This document shows positions 9,127-17,228 of a stretch of 64,000 nt of DNA, piece by piece (position 1 is the first letter of the stretch; every line of letters starts with the position of its first letter). The notes beneath the pieces are model-generated. The model was not told where the DNA came from. It made no database searches and was given only the letters and a program-made list of their open reading frames with translations. Source of the DNA: Vreelandella neptunia (GTDB lineage Bacteria; Pseudomonadota; Gammaproteobacteria; Pseudomonadales; Halomonadaceae); assembly GCF_022489065.1 (NCBI RefSeq), contig NZ_JAKVTW010000002.1, forward strand, positions 186,001-250,000, in the 5' to 3' direction. Made by a program: the position numbers and the translations under genes.

Positions 9127-9670
9127 CCAGCATTACCGCACAGGCTTGTTCACGAGCCAGCTCAACCAGCAGGCTCAGAGTTTGCTGTTGGGTGATGGGG
9201 TCGAGCCGGGAGGTGGGCTCATCGGCAAACAGAAAACTCGGTTTGAGCAGCAGCACGCGCAGAATCGCAAAGCGCTGGAGCTCACCACCGGAAATTTCCC
9301 CAGGGCGACGGGCCAGCAGATGCTCGTTAAGCCCCAGGCGCTCCATAAGGGGCGCAACCACGCTGGGCTCAAGTCGGTGACGGCGGAGCAGGTCCTCAAG
9401 CAGCTGGTTCAGCGTCCAATGAGGGAAGAGCGCCGCCGGTGGGTCTTGATAGAGTTTCTGTCGGGCAAGCCGAGGTAGGCCATCTTGGTAGATGACGTTG
9501 CCACGGTCTGGTTTGGCAACACCGAGCAGTATATCGCCTAGGGTGCTTTTGCCACAGCCAGAGGGCCCTACCACGCCCACCATTTCCCCAGGGTGCACCG
9601 CGACATCTAGTTCGCTAAACAGCTCGCCGCCGCCGCCCAGGTGTTGAAGGATGCCAAAATGGCCAGCCAT
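9065..9670 (-). CDS. Lone ABC transporter ATPase, probable remnant of a deleted operon
   Basis: The 201-residue frame has a full ABC core: Walker A GPSGCGKS at 35-42, Q-loop LYQDP near 75, signature ISGGE at 126-130 (LSGGQ in most relatives), Walker B FLFADEP near 148 and switch His in VSHD near 184. It resembles DppF/NikE-type ATPases but is much shorter at both ends. The N-terminus begins just before the strand preceding Walker A, and the C-terminal peptide-transporter extension is missing. No permease or binding-protein gene adjoins it. Its ATG has no good ribosome binding site. Instead a strong one 20 bases upstream serves a different frame that encodes a signal peptide. I read it as the tail of an operon whose middle was deleted. 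It may be untranslated or made at low level by reinitiation. Confidence 0.65.
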   Translation of the reverse strand: MAGHFGILQHLGGGGELFSELDVAVHPGEMVGVVGPSGCGKSTLGDILLGVAKPDRGNVIYQDGLPRLARQKLYQDPPAALFPHWTLNQLLEDLLRRHRLEPSVVAPLMERLGLNEHLLARRPGEISGGELQRFAILRVLLLKPSFLFADEPTSRLDPITQQQTLSLLVELAREQACAVMLVSHDPALIAKVCDRQLALAG

Positions 9671-9690
9671 GCAGCAGAAGTTCGTTTCAT
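9607..9690 (-). pseudogene. Signal-peptide stub of a lost periplasmic protein gene
   Basis: An ATG at 9690 has AAGGAG six bases upstream and opens a 27-codon frame ending in TAG at 9609-9607. The peptide starts MKRTSAAWLAILAS and continues FNTWAAA, a basic n-region, hydrophobic core and AAA-type cleavage region: a Sec signal peptide. The frame then passes out of register into the ABC ATPase sequence. This is what a deletion would leave that joins the start of a binding-protein gene to the ATPase gene of the same operon. Confidence 0.5.
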
Positions 9691-9729
9691 AAGAGTCTCC
9701 TTATTAATCAATAAAGTTGTCTTATAACA

Positions 9730-9746
9730 TTGCACTTATTGTGCAA
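9730..9746. promoter_or_regulatory. Inverted repeat TTGCAC-N5-GTGCAA
   Basis: Perfect 6-bp arms around TTATT, about 28 bases upstream of the ribosome binding site of the signal-peptide stub and upstream of truC on the other strand. It has the form of a dimer operator. No regulator can be named. Confidence 0.3.
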
Positions 9747-9792
9747 AGACTTGATAAGAACACTTGGTGTGAATACTTGAGGAGTAGCCTTG

Positions 9793-9924
9793 ATGAAAAG
9801 CTATGATGAGAAGGATTGCCGTATTGGCCGGATGACATCTCGCGGCCCAGCCGCGACAATAGCGCCCTGTTGTTATCGTGAACGATATTTTTTAATCGCC
9901 AGCTTTTATCCAGGAGCGTTATGA
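9793..9924 (+). CDS. Possible 43-codon leader ORF coupled to truC
   Basis: ATG at 9793 has GAGGAG eight bases upstream and a 43-codon frame whose TGA overlaps the truC ATG as ATGA. The peptide begins MKSYDEKDCRIGRMTSRG and has a Cys pair in the middle. A 7-bp stem with a 3-base loop (9840-9856) lies inside it. I recognise no family. It may be a leader peptide or a chance frame. The ATGA coupling and good ribosome binding site are the only support. Confidence 0.25.
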   Translation: MKSYDEKDCRIGRMTSRGPAATIAPCCYRERYFLIASFYPGAL

Positions 9925-10694
9925 CGCCACTCAATATCCTTTACCAGGATGAGTATCTCGTTGCGGTGCATAAGCCGTCAGGGCTGTTGGTACATCGCTC
10001 GGCGTTGGCGCGCGGCGAAACGGAATTTCTGCTCCAGCGGCTGCGCGATCAGCTTGGCAAGCGGGTCTATCCCGTTCACCGTTTAGATCGGCCTACCTCT
10101 GGTGTGATGGTATTTGCGCTCTCCTCTTCAGTGGCGGGCCTACTCAGCGAAGCCTTTAGCGAGCGCCAGGTAGAAAAGCGCTATTTGGCGGTGGTGCGCG
10201 GTAAAGCGCCGGAAAGCGAGCGCTTGGACTATCCGCTACGGGAAGAGGACGGCACGCGACCCAAAGCTGAGATGCCTGCCATGCCCGCGATGACCGATAT
10301 TCGCCGCCTGGATAGCGCTGAGTTGCCGGTGCAGGTCGACCGTTACCCAGTGGCGCGTTACTCCCTGGTAGAGGCTCGGCCATTGACCGGGCGCCGCCAC
10401 CAAATTCGTCGCCATCTTTCACGGCGGGGCTATCCGATTATCGGCGATGCCAAACACGGTAAAAGTGTTCACAATCGCTTCTTTGCCGAGCAGTTGGGCG
10501 CGCCGCGTTTACTGCTGGCCGCCACCTATTTAGCCTTTGACCATCCGCTGTTGGCCAAGCGTGTACAATTGAGCTGCGCTTTGGATGACACCATGATCGC
10601 GCTGTTTAAACACCTTGGTTGGGCGGGGCATTTGCCGCTGGATAGCGTACGAACGCCGCCACTTGTAACGCCTTCCGCTCTCCAAGCAATGTGA
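9921..10694 (+). CDS. truC: tRNA pseudouridine(65) synthase TruC
   Basis: A 257-residue RluA-family pseudouridine synthase. The N-terminus (ILYQDEYLVAVHKPSGLLVHRS) is typical of TruC rather than of RluA, C or D, and no S4 domain is present. The catalytic aspartate is in VHRLDRPTSGVM near residue 55, and the conserved GRRHQIRRHL block is near 157. The enzyme isomerises U65 in a subset of tRNAs. An AGGAG lies seven bases before the ATG. The gene is followed by tcdA after 10 bases, so two tRNA-modification genes are co-transcribed. Confidence 0.9.
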   Translation: MTPLNILYQDEYLVAVHKPSGLLVHRSALARGETEFLLQRLRDQLGKRVYPVHRLDRPTSGVMVFALSSSVAGLLSEAFSERQVEKRYLAVVRGKAPESERLDYPLREEDGTRPKAEMPAMPAMTDIRRLDSAELPVQVDRYPVARYSLVEARPLTGRRHQIRRHLSRRGYPIIGDAKHGKSVHNRFFAEQLGAPRLLLAATYLAFDHPLLAKRVQLSCALDDTMIALFKHLGWAGHLPLDSVRTPPLVTPSALQAM

Positions 10695-10704
10695 GTCTGT
10701 TTCT

Positions 10705-11601
10705 ATGCCATTGAACGAGCCATCAACCTCCCTTGCTACCGCCTCAGTTTCTAGTGAGCGTGTTTCTAGCGACTATTCTTCTAGCGACTATGATTTTCGC
10801 TTTGGTGGTATTCGACGCCTCTACGGGCAGCGCGCGGCGCAGGCGTTTCGCCATGCCCATGTCGTCGTGGTCGGGGTAGGCGGCGTGGGTAGCTGGACGG
10901 TAGAGGCGCTGGCGCGCTCGGGCATTGGCAAGCTGACGCTGATTGATCTTGATGATGTGTGTGTCTCCAACGTCAACCGTCAGCTCCACGCGCTGGATGG
11001 CACTATTGGCCAGCCCAAGGTCGGTGTGCTGGCTGAGCGCTGCCGCCTGATTGCGCCCGAAATCGAGATTGTGGCCGACACTGCCTTCGTTACGCCGACC
11101 AACTTGGCCGAGCGCATTCCTGATGACGCCGATCATGTGGTGGATGCCATCGACAGCGTGATCGCCAAGGCTGCGCTCATCGCCTGGTGCAAGCGGCGCA
11201 AAATACCGATTACCGTCACCGGCGCGGCGGGCGGGCAGACCGACCCGACGCGTATTCAAGTCGCCGATCTCACCCGTACCGAGCACGACCCGCTGCTCTC
11301 CAAAGTGCGCTCAAGGCTGCGCCGGGACTACGGCTTCTCCCGCAACCCCAAGCGGCGCTTCTCGGTAGAGTGCGTCTACTCCGACGAGCAGTTGATCTAC
11401 CCTGGTGCCGACGGCGAAGTGTGCCTGCAAAAGCCCGGCAGCGGTGACGCCACGCGCCTGGACTGCGCCTCAGGCTTTGGCGCCGCCACGTTTCTGACAG
11501 GCACCTTTGGCTTCGTGGCCGCTTCAAAAGTGTTGGAGCGCCTCGCCAAAAAAGCCAATCTGCCAATTGCTGCAAACACCATCCAAGAGGAAGCCGAATG
11601 A
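10705..11601 (+). CDS. tcdA: tRNA threonylcarbamoyladenosine dehydratase TcdA (CsdL)
   Basis: A 298-residue E1-like (ThiF/MoeB superfamily) ATP-dependent enzyme that cyclises t6A37 to ct6A in ANN-decoding tRNAs. The nucleotide-binding loop VVGVGGVGSW lies near residue 54. LTLIDLDDVCVSNVNRQLHA (about 75-94) holds the ATP-contacting Asp, Asn and Arg. The activating region follows, with VVDAIDS near 142 and a C-terminal SGFGAATFLTGTFG. The first ~25 residues are Ser/Thr-rich and unlike the family, so translation could begin later. It overlaps the DUF1653 gene as ATGA. Confidence 0.9.
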   Translation: MPLNEPSTSLATASVSSERVSSDYSSSDYDFRFGGIRRLYGQRAAQAFRHAHVVVVGVGGVGSWTVEALARSGIGKLTLIDLDDVCVSNVNRQLHALDGTIGQPKVGVLAERCRLIAPEIEIVADTAFVTPTNLAERIPDDADHVVDAIDSVIAKAALIAWCKRRKIPITVTGAAGGQTDPTRIQVADLTRTEHDPLLSKVRSRLRRDYGFSRNPKRRFSVECVYSDEQLIYPGADGEVCLQKPGSGDATRLDCASGFGAATFLTGTFGFVAASKVLERLAKKANLPIAANTIQEEAE

Positions 11602-11816
11602 CGACGCCCGTTCCTGGCATTTATCGCCACTACAAAGGCAATTTGTACGAAGTGATGGGCATCGCCCAGCATAGTGAAAGCGAGGAGCATGTAGTGGTCT
11701 ACCGCGCTCTTTACGGCGATTACGGTCTCTGGGTGCGCCCGCTTGAGATGTTTACTGAAAACGTAACCAAAGAGGGCCACACCCAACCGCGTTTTGCGCT
11801 GGAAAGGGCGTTCTAA
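11598..11816 (+). CDS. DUF1653 domain protein
   Basis: A 72-residue protein of the DUF1653 family. The signature reads PGIYRHYKGNLYEVMGIAQHSE, followed by VVVYRALYGDYGLWVRP and MFTENV. Function unknown. It overlaps tcdA by four bases, so it is translated with it. A terminator hairpin follows 37 bases after the stop. No signal peptide or membrane segment. Confidence 0.85.
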   Translation: MTTPVPGIYRHYKGNLYEVMGIAQHSESEEHVVVYRALYGDYGLWVRPLEMFTENVTKEGHTQPRFALERAF

Positions 11817-11852
11817 CCCGTATCGATTTGTTTGCCATTTTGGCTATTTAAC

Positions 11853-11887
11853 GCCGCCACCTGTGAGGCCAGGGAGGCGGCTTTTTT
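11853..11887 (+). terminator. Rho-independent terminator of truC-tcdA-DUF1653
   Basis: GCCGCC (11853-11858) pairs with GGCGGC (11876-11881) and is followed directly by six Ts. Inner CCT/AGG pairing lengthens the stem. Confidence 0.8.
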
Positions 11888-11899
11888 ATGGGCACTATT

Positions 11900-11919
11900 G
11901 CTTATATTCCAAAATAAGC
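11900..11919. promoter_or_regulatory. Palindromic operator candidate of the persulfide operon
   Basis: A 20-base imperfect palindrome, GCTTATATTC then CAAAATAAGC, matches in 8 of 10 positions per arm and lies 65 bases before the dioxygenase start. ArsR-type sulfide sensors (BigR/SqrR) bind AT-rich palindromes in front of similar operons, but no such regulator is encoded nearby, so the binding protein is unknown. Confidence 0.4.
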
Positions 11920-11983
11920 TATGTTTATAACAATTGTTGGTGATAGTGCCAAGTAGCAACACTCAAGTAGTTAGGAGATAAGC

Positions 11984-12892
11984 ATGAAGACCTTTGCCCT
12001 TTCTCAAAGCACAGGCACAGGCGCACCTGATGTAGCGGGCTTTTTTGATCCACGCACCTTTAGCATTCAATACATCGTGAGCGATCCCGCCACCAAACAG
12101 TGCGCGATTATTGACCCGGTGCTGGATTTCGACGAGAAGGCCGGTGCCACTGCGACCTTCTGCGCTGACGCGTTGTTGAAATATATACACAAAGAAGGCC
12201 TGACGGTGGCGTGGGTTTTAGATACTCACCCCCATGCGGACCACTTTTCCGCGGCCCAGTACCTAAAAGAGAAAACCGGTGCACCCACGGCAATCGGCCA
12301 GTACGTCACCAGAGTGCAGGCGCTGTGGAAAGAGATATATAACTGGCCAGAGATGCCGACTGACGGTAGTCAGTGGGATACGCTTTTCAAGGAGGGTGAC
12401 ACCTTTAAGATTGGTGAACTAAGCGCCCGCGTGCTGCACTCTCCTGGCCATACGTTGGCATCGATCACCTACGTGATTGGCGATACCGCTTTTGTTCATG
12501 ACACCCTTTTTCAGCCAGATTTTGGCACCGCACGGGCGGACTTTCCTGGCGGCAGTGCCAAATCGCTGTGGAACTCCATCCAACAAATTCTCTCATTGCC
12601 CAGCGAGACGCGGCTGTTCACAGGCCACGACTACATGCCGGACGATCGAGAGCCGCAGTGGGAAAGCAGCGTCGCCGAACAGCGTGACCATAACCCGCAC
12701 CTGGTGGGCAAAAGCGAGGCAGACTACATAGCGCTCCGCCACCAGCGGGATAGCGAGCTGCCCATGCCCAAGCTGATTTTGCATGCGCTGCAGGTGAATA
12801 CTCGAGGTGGACGCCTACCGGAGCCTGAAGCCAATGGTAAGCGCTATTTGAAAATCCCCCTGGATGCCCTGGAAGGCGCTGCCTGGGATTGA
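11984..12892 (+). CDS. Persulfide dioxygenase, ETHE1-like MBL-fold protein
   Basis: A 302-residue metallo-beta-lactamase-fold protein of the ETHE1/persulfide dioxygenase group, which oxidises glutathione persulfide to sulfite with a single Fe(II). The metal motif DTHPHADHF lies at about 74-82, the second His in HSPGHT near 145, and the metal Asp in FVHDTLFQPDFGTARADFPGG near 168. The last His is in LFTGHDY near 209. RDHNPHL near 230 is the family's C-terminal marker. AGGAG precedes the ATG. It is first in an operon with a TIGR01244 protein and a SulP transporter, which suits sulfide detoxification with export of the oxidised product. The rhodanese domain fused in some relatives is absent here. 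Confidence 0.9.
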   Translation: MKTFALSQSTGTGAPDVAGFFDPRTFSIQYIVSDPATKQCAIIDPVLDFDEKAGATATFCADALLKYIHKEGLTVAWVLDTHPHADHFSAAQYLKEKTGAPTAIGQYVTRVQALWKEIYNWPEMPTDGSQWDTLFKEGDTFKIGELSARVLHSPGHTLASITYVIGDTAFVHDTLFQPDFGTARADFPGGSAKSLWNSIQQILSLPSETRLFTGHDYMPDDREPQWESSVAEQRDHNPHLVGKSEADYIALRHQRDSELPMPKLILHALQVNTRGGRLPEPEANGKRYLKIPLDALEGAAWD

Positions 12893-12916
12893 TGTTACCC
12901 AAACCAATATTGAGGT

Positions 12917-13351
12917 GTGGCCATGCAAACGAAGCCATTGGAGCCAGGCGTTGAGATCACCTCAGCGCTGACGGTAGATGAGCTGGAAGAGGTAAAAGCA
13001 CGTGGTTTTCACGCGGTGGTGTGTAACCGCATCGAAGGCGAGAGCGAGGACTTTTCCGACGAGGCGCGCTACCGCGAAAAAGCCGAGCAGCTTGGCCTTG
13101 CCTGGGTGCATATCCCCGTGAAGCCAGGCGAGTACAGCGAAGCTGACATTCGCGCCTTTGCTGAGGCGCTTCAAGAGCTGCCGCGGCCAATTCTGGCGTT
13201 TTGCCGCTCGGGCAAGCGCGCCACTCACTTATGGGCGTATGCCAAACGCCAGCATGAGCAGTGTGATTTAGCTGAATTGTTTGCCGCCGCCAAAACGGCA
13301 GGTTTCGATTTGGAAGATCAGCGCAAAGCGCTTGAGAATCATGCCAACTAA
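12917..13351 (+). CDS. TIGR01244 (DUF442) sulfur transferase / phosphatase-like protein
   Basis: A 144-residue protein of the cysteine-phosphatase-like family often called the BLH N-terminal domain. The N-terminus has ITSALTVDELEEVKARGFHAVVCNR and a region with HIPVKPGEYSEADI. The P-loop CRSGKRATHLW near residue 95 carries the active cysteine. In other bacteria this domain is fused to, or encoded beside, ETHE1-type dioxygenases and is thought to handle persulfide sulfur (family knowledge). It lies 24 bases after the dioxygenase gene with GAGGTG as ribosome binding site. Confidence 0.85.
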   Translation: MAMQTKPLEPGVEITSALTVDELEEVKARGFHAVVCNRIEGESEDFSDEARYREKAEQLGLAWVHIPVKPGEYSEADIRAFAEALQELPRPILAFCRSGKRATHLWAYAKRQHEQCDLAELFAAAKTAGFDLEDQRKALENHAN

Positions 13352-13404
13352 GTGAGTGGCGTGAATAAGGGCGGTTGATTCTATTCCTACAATGAGTATG
13401 CGTC

Positions 13405-15111
13405 ATGGTCATTGAGCGCTGGGTGCCGTTAGTGGGCTGGCTGCGTACCTATCACCGGGGTTTGCTATCGCGGGATTTACTAGCGGCGGTGATTGTCACG
13501 CTGATGTTGGTGCCGCAAGCGCTGGCCTACGCCATGCTGGCGGGCTTGCCGCCGGAAATGGGGCTTTATGCCAGCATGCTGCCGCTGGTGCTTTACGCCA
13601 TTTTCGGTACCAGCGCGAGTCTAGCGGTGGGGCCGGTGGCGGTGGCTGCACTGATGACGGCCTCGGCGCTGAGCAGTTTAGCCACGCCGGGCAGCCCTGA
13701 GTACATTGGGGCGGCGCTAGTGCTGGCGGCGCTTTCAGGGCTTATCCTGATCGCGATGGGCGTGCTACGGCTAGGTTTTTTGGTTAATTTCTTAAGCCAT
13801 CCAGTGATCTCGGGTTTTGTGACCGCCTCGGGTATTCTGATCGCTGTCAGTCAGTTAAAGCATCTTTTAGGCGTTGAGGCGTCAGGCCATAACATTATTG
13901 ATCTGATGGGAGCGCTGCTAAGCCAGTGGCAGCAGGTAAATATTATTACGCTGCTAATTGGCCTGGGCGTATTGGGCTATCTGCTGATGTGCCGCAAGCG
14001 CTTGAATGGCTGGCTGACAAGGCTAGGTATGTCGGCCAATTTGGCAGGGCTGATCGTTAAAGCCGCGCCCATTTCGGCTGTCGTTGTGACCACGCTACTG
14101 GCTTGGGGCTTGCAGCTGGAGCAGCGAGGGGTCGACGTGGTGGGGTTTGTGCCTAGCGGCCTGCCGGTCATTACGCTACCTAACCTTGAGCAATCACTAT
14201 GGCTTGGCCTACTTCCCGCGGCGCTGCTGATTAGCTTGGTGGGGTTTGTGGAGTCAGTATCCGTGGCGCAAACCCTAGCCGCCAAATGCCGCCAACGGAT
14301 TGACCCGAATCAAGAGTTAATCGCCTTGGGTATGGCCAACCTAGGCGCCGGCGTCAGCGGTGGCTCGCCGGTGTCGGGTGGGTTCTCCCGTTCGGTGGTG
14401 AATTTCGAAGCAGGGGCCGCAACGCCGCTGGCCGGAGCCTTTACCGCTGTAGGGATTGTGCTGGCCACGCTGCTGCTTACCGACCTGCTGGCCTTTTTAC
14501 CCACCGCGACGCTGGCGGCCACCATTATCGTAGCGGTCGGCACGTTGATTGATCTACCGGCGGTAAAACGCACGTGGCAATACTCTCGAAGCGACGGGGT
14601 GGCGATGGTCGCCACTTTGCTGCTGACCCTGCTGCACAGCGTGGAAGTGGGTATTATCAGCGGCGTAGTCCTCTCGCTGGGGCTACATCTTTACCGCACC
14701 AGCCAGCCCCACAGTGCTGTCGTTGGGCGGGTGCCGGGCACCGAGCATTTTCGTAACGTAAAGCGCCATCAGGTTGAAACCGATGAGCATGTCGCCATGC
14801 TGCGCATCGATGAAAGCCTCTACTTTGCCAACGCCCGCTATCTGGAAGATACCGTAATGGCGCTAGCCGCTCGCTCGCCGTCGCTGAAACATATCGTGCT
14901 GACCTGCCAAGCGGTGAACGTCATTGATGCCTCTGCGCTGGAGAGCTTGGAAGCTATTAATGGGCGTTTAAAAGATGCTGGTGTGAAACTACATTTAGCG
15001 GAAGTGAAGGGTCCGGTGATGGATCGCCTGACACATACTGCGTTTTGCCACGAACTCACCGGGCAGGTATTTTTCACCACCTATGATGCCTGGCAGTTGC
15101 TGGCGCATTAG
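13405..15111 (+). CDS. SulP family anion transporter with STAS domain
   Basis: A 568-residue inner-membrane SLC26/SulP transporter. The entry motif GLLSRDLLAAVIVTLMLVPQ and ALAYAMLAGLPPEMGLYAS lie at residues ~19-55, and SLAVGPVAVAALMT near 74. About a dozen hydrophobic segments run to residue ~430. A cytoplasmic STAS domain follows (FRNVKRHQVETDEHVAMLRIDESLYFANA onward), including VIDASALESLE near 510. It is 53 bases downstream of the TIGR01244 gene. In this setting it most likely exports sulfite or sulfate made by persulfide oxidation, although many SulP proteins take up sulfate or bicarbonate. Confidence 0.88.
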   Translation: MVIERWVPLVGWLRTYHRGLLSRDLLAAVIVTLMLVPQALAYAMLAGLPPEMGLYASMLPLVLYAIFGTSASLAVGPVAVAALMTASALSSLATPGSPEYIGAALVLAALSGLILIAMGVLRLGFLVNFLSHPVISGFVTASGILIAVSQLKHLLGVEASGHNIIDLMGALLSQWQQVNIITLLIGLGVLGYLLMCRKRLNGWLTRLGMSANLAGLIVKAAPISAVVVTTLLAWGLQLEQRGVDVVGFVPSGLPVITLPNLEQSLWLGLLPAALLISLVGFVESVSVAQTLAAKCRQRIDPNQELIALGMANLGAGVSGGSPVSGGFSRSVVNFEAGAATPLAGAFTAVGIVLATLLLTDLLAFLPTATLAATIIVAVGTLIDLPAVKRTWQYSRSDGVAMVATLLLTLLHSVEVGIISGVVLSLGLHLYRTSQPHSAVVGRVPGTEHFRNVKRHQVETDEHVAMLRIDESLYFANARYLEDTVMALAARSPSLKHIVLTCQAVNVIDASALESLEAINGRLKDAGVKLHLAEVKGPVMDRLTHTAFCHELTGQVFFTTYDAWQLLAH

Positions 15112-15177
15112 GCTAGTGCCAGTCCGGTATCGGTTTGATGACCTTATAGGCTTCAAATTGGAGAAGTCAGCGTTAAC

Positions 15178-15199
15178 GCGTTAGGTTAGCCGCTAACGC
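15178..15199. other. Short stem-loop before the RecQ-family gene
   Basis: GCGTTAG (15178-15184) and CTAACGC (15193-15199) are perfect 7-bp arms with an 8-base loop, immediately upstream of the helicase gene. No T-run follows. It could be a 5' UTR structure or an operator. Confidence 0.3.
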
Positions 15200-15224
15200 A
15201 TTGATGACTCTCCAGGGAATGGCC

Positions 15225-17219
15225 ATGACCTTAGCCTCGCCGCAGCAGACACTAAAAGCAGTATTTGGGTTTGATGACTTTCGTGGCGGCCAGCAGGCGG
15301 TGGTGTCCAGGGTGTTGGCGGGGCACTCCACGGCGGCGATTTTTGCTACTGGCGCGGGGAAGTCGCTTTGCTACCAGCTTCCGGCGCTGCATTTGCCGCA
15401 TCTAACTCTGGTGGTTTCGCCGCTGCTGGCGCTGATGCAGGATCAGCTCTCTTTTCTAACCCGCCATGGCGTGGCGGCGGCCAGCATTGATTCCACCCAA
15501 GACCGCGAAACGACGCGTGATGTCATGGAGCGCGTTAAAAGCGGTGAGCTGAAAATCCTGATGATCTCGGTGGAGCGGCTTAAGAACGAGCGCTTCCGCC
15601 ACTTTCTGCGCCAAGTGAAGATCTCGCTGCTGGTGGTCGATGAAGCCCACTGTCTTTCCGAGTGGGGGCATAACTTCCGCCCCGATTATTTGAAGCTGCC
15701 GGACTACCAACGGGACTTTGCCATTCCACAGGTGCTGCTGCTTACCGCCACGGCTACGCCGACGGTGATTGCCGATATGGGTGAGAAGTTTGCCATTGCG
15801 CCGGAGAACGTGATTACCACAGGCTTTTACCGCCCCAATCTTGAGCTGCTGGTGGCGCCCGCCATGGAGGATCGACAGCAGCAGTTGGTTGAATGGCTGA
15901 AACCGCAGATGCAGCCAGGCAGCGAAGCACCCACGATTATTTACGTCACCCTGCAACAAACCGCTGAGCGCGTGGCGAAAGCGCTGGCGGCCCAGGGCAT
16001 TGCCGCTGAGGCCTACCATGCAGGGTTAGATTCCCAACGGAGGGATGAGATCCAGCGCCAATTTATGGGCGGTGAGTCGCCCTGCATCGTGGCGACCATT
16101 GCTTTTGGAATGGGCATCGATAAGGGCGATATTCGCAACGTGGTGCACTTTGATCTGCCCAAATCCATCGAGAACTACAGCCAGGAAATTGGCCGGGCAG
16201 GGCGTGATGGCCAGCCTTCCACCTGCCTGACCATGGCAGGTCGCGATGGCCTTCGGGTGCTGGAAAACTTCGTTTACGGTGATACCCCTGAGTACGCGGG
16301 CATCTATCGCCTGCTGGAGGAGATCGCTGCGGCAGGCCAAGCGCCGGATCGTCAGTGGGAGGTGCTGCTGAATACGCTTTCCCGGGATACCAATATCCGT
16401 CCGCTGCCGCTGAAAACACTACTGGTGCGGCTGGAGATGCATGGCATCATCGCCCCGCGCTTTGCGTTTCTCGCCGAGTATCGGCTGCGCTACCATATTG
16501 AACCCACTGAATTAGTGAGCCGTTTTCAAGGCGAGCGGTCAGCCTTTGTGCGTTTGCTAGTCGACAATATTGTTATCGCCCGCACCTGGGGAACGGTGGA
16601 TTTTGAGCTTCTACACCAAGCGGGGCTAGCTCAGCAGATCGACGCCTCCCGTACCCGAGTGATCACTGCCCTTGAGTACTTTCAGGACAAAGGCTGGCTG
16701 ACCCTGGAAGGCAAGCGCATGACCGATGTGTATGAAGTGTGTCAGCCCAGTTTTGCCATTGAGACGCTAGCGAGCCAGCTGTATGACGACTGCCTCAATC
16801 GAGAACGTATCGAAATTGAGCGGCTGCAATCGATGCTGGCGCTGTTTGAATCGGAGAGTTGCCTGATGCGACGAGTGGCCGAGCACTTTGGCGATAACAC
16901 TTTTGACGCACCACTTGAGAGCGAGCAGGGCCACTGTGGGCACTGCTCGGTATGTTACGGCCATCCGGTAAAATTACCGGATGCGCCTCCACCGCCTGAA
17001 TTAACGGCTGCTGATTTTCAGCGCTATGCAACTCCATTAATTGAGTGCCACACCAAACAGCTCGGCCAGCCACCCAATGCACACCGGCTGGCGCACTTCC
17101 TGTGCGGCTTAACAATGCCGATCTTCACCCCACTCAAAGCCCGCAGCCTTAACGGCTTCGCGGTCTTTGAGCAGCGTGCCTATCCCGAGGTGCGTCAGTG
17201 GGCGGAGGCAATGTTGTAG
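15225..17219 (+). CDS. RecQ-family ATP-dependent DNA helicase
   Basis: An SF2 3'-5' DNA helicase of the RecQ family, 664 residues from the start with the best-placed ribosome binding site (AGGGA before the ATG at 15225, with alternatives at 15204 and 15219). Motif 0 FGFDDFRGGQ lies at ~14-23, Walker A ATGAGKSLCYQ near 44-54, motif II VDEAHCLSEWGH near 138, and TATATPT as motif III. Motifs V-VI read TIAFGMGIDKGDIRNVVH and QEIGRAGRDGQPS. The zinc region is reduced to a C-terminal CGHCSVC. I see no HRDC domain, unlike E. coli RecQ. The gene stands alone. Confidence 0.88.
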   Translation: MTLASPQQTLKAVFGFDDFRGGQQAVVSRVLAGHSTAAIFATGAGKSLCYQLPALHLPHLTLVVSPLLALMQDQLSFLTRHGVAAASIDSTQDRETTRDVMERVKSGELKILMISVERLKNERFRHFLRQVKISLLVVDEAHCLSEWGHNFRPDYLKLPDYQRDFAIPQVLLLTATATPTVIADMGEKFAIAPENVITTGFYRPNLELLVAPAMEDRQQQLVEWLKPQMQPGSEAPTIIYVTLQQTAERVAKALAAQGIAAEAYHAGLDSQRRDEIQRQFMGGESPCIVATIAFGMGIDKGDIRNVVHFDLPKSIENYSQEIGRAGRDGQPSTCLTMAGRDGLRVLENFVYGDTPEYAGIYRLLEEIAAAGQAPDRQWEVLLNTLSRDTNIRPLPLKTLLVRLEMHGIIAPRFAFLAEYRLRYHIEPTELVSRFQGERSAFVRLLVDNIVIARTWGTVDFELLHQAGLAQQIDASRTRVITALEYFQDKGWLTLEGKRMTDVYEVCQPSFAIETLASQLYDDCLNRERIEIERLQSMLALFESESCLMRRVAEHFGDNTFDAPLESEQGHCGHCSVCYGHPVKLPDAPPPPELTAADFQRYATPLIECHTKQLGQPPNAHRLAHFLCGLTMPIFTPLKARSLNGFAVFEQRAYPEVRQWAEAML

Positions 17220-17228
17220 CGAGTAGCC

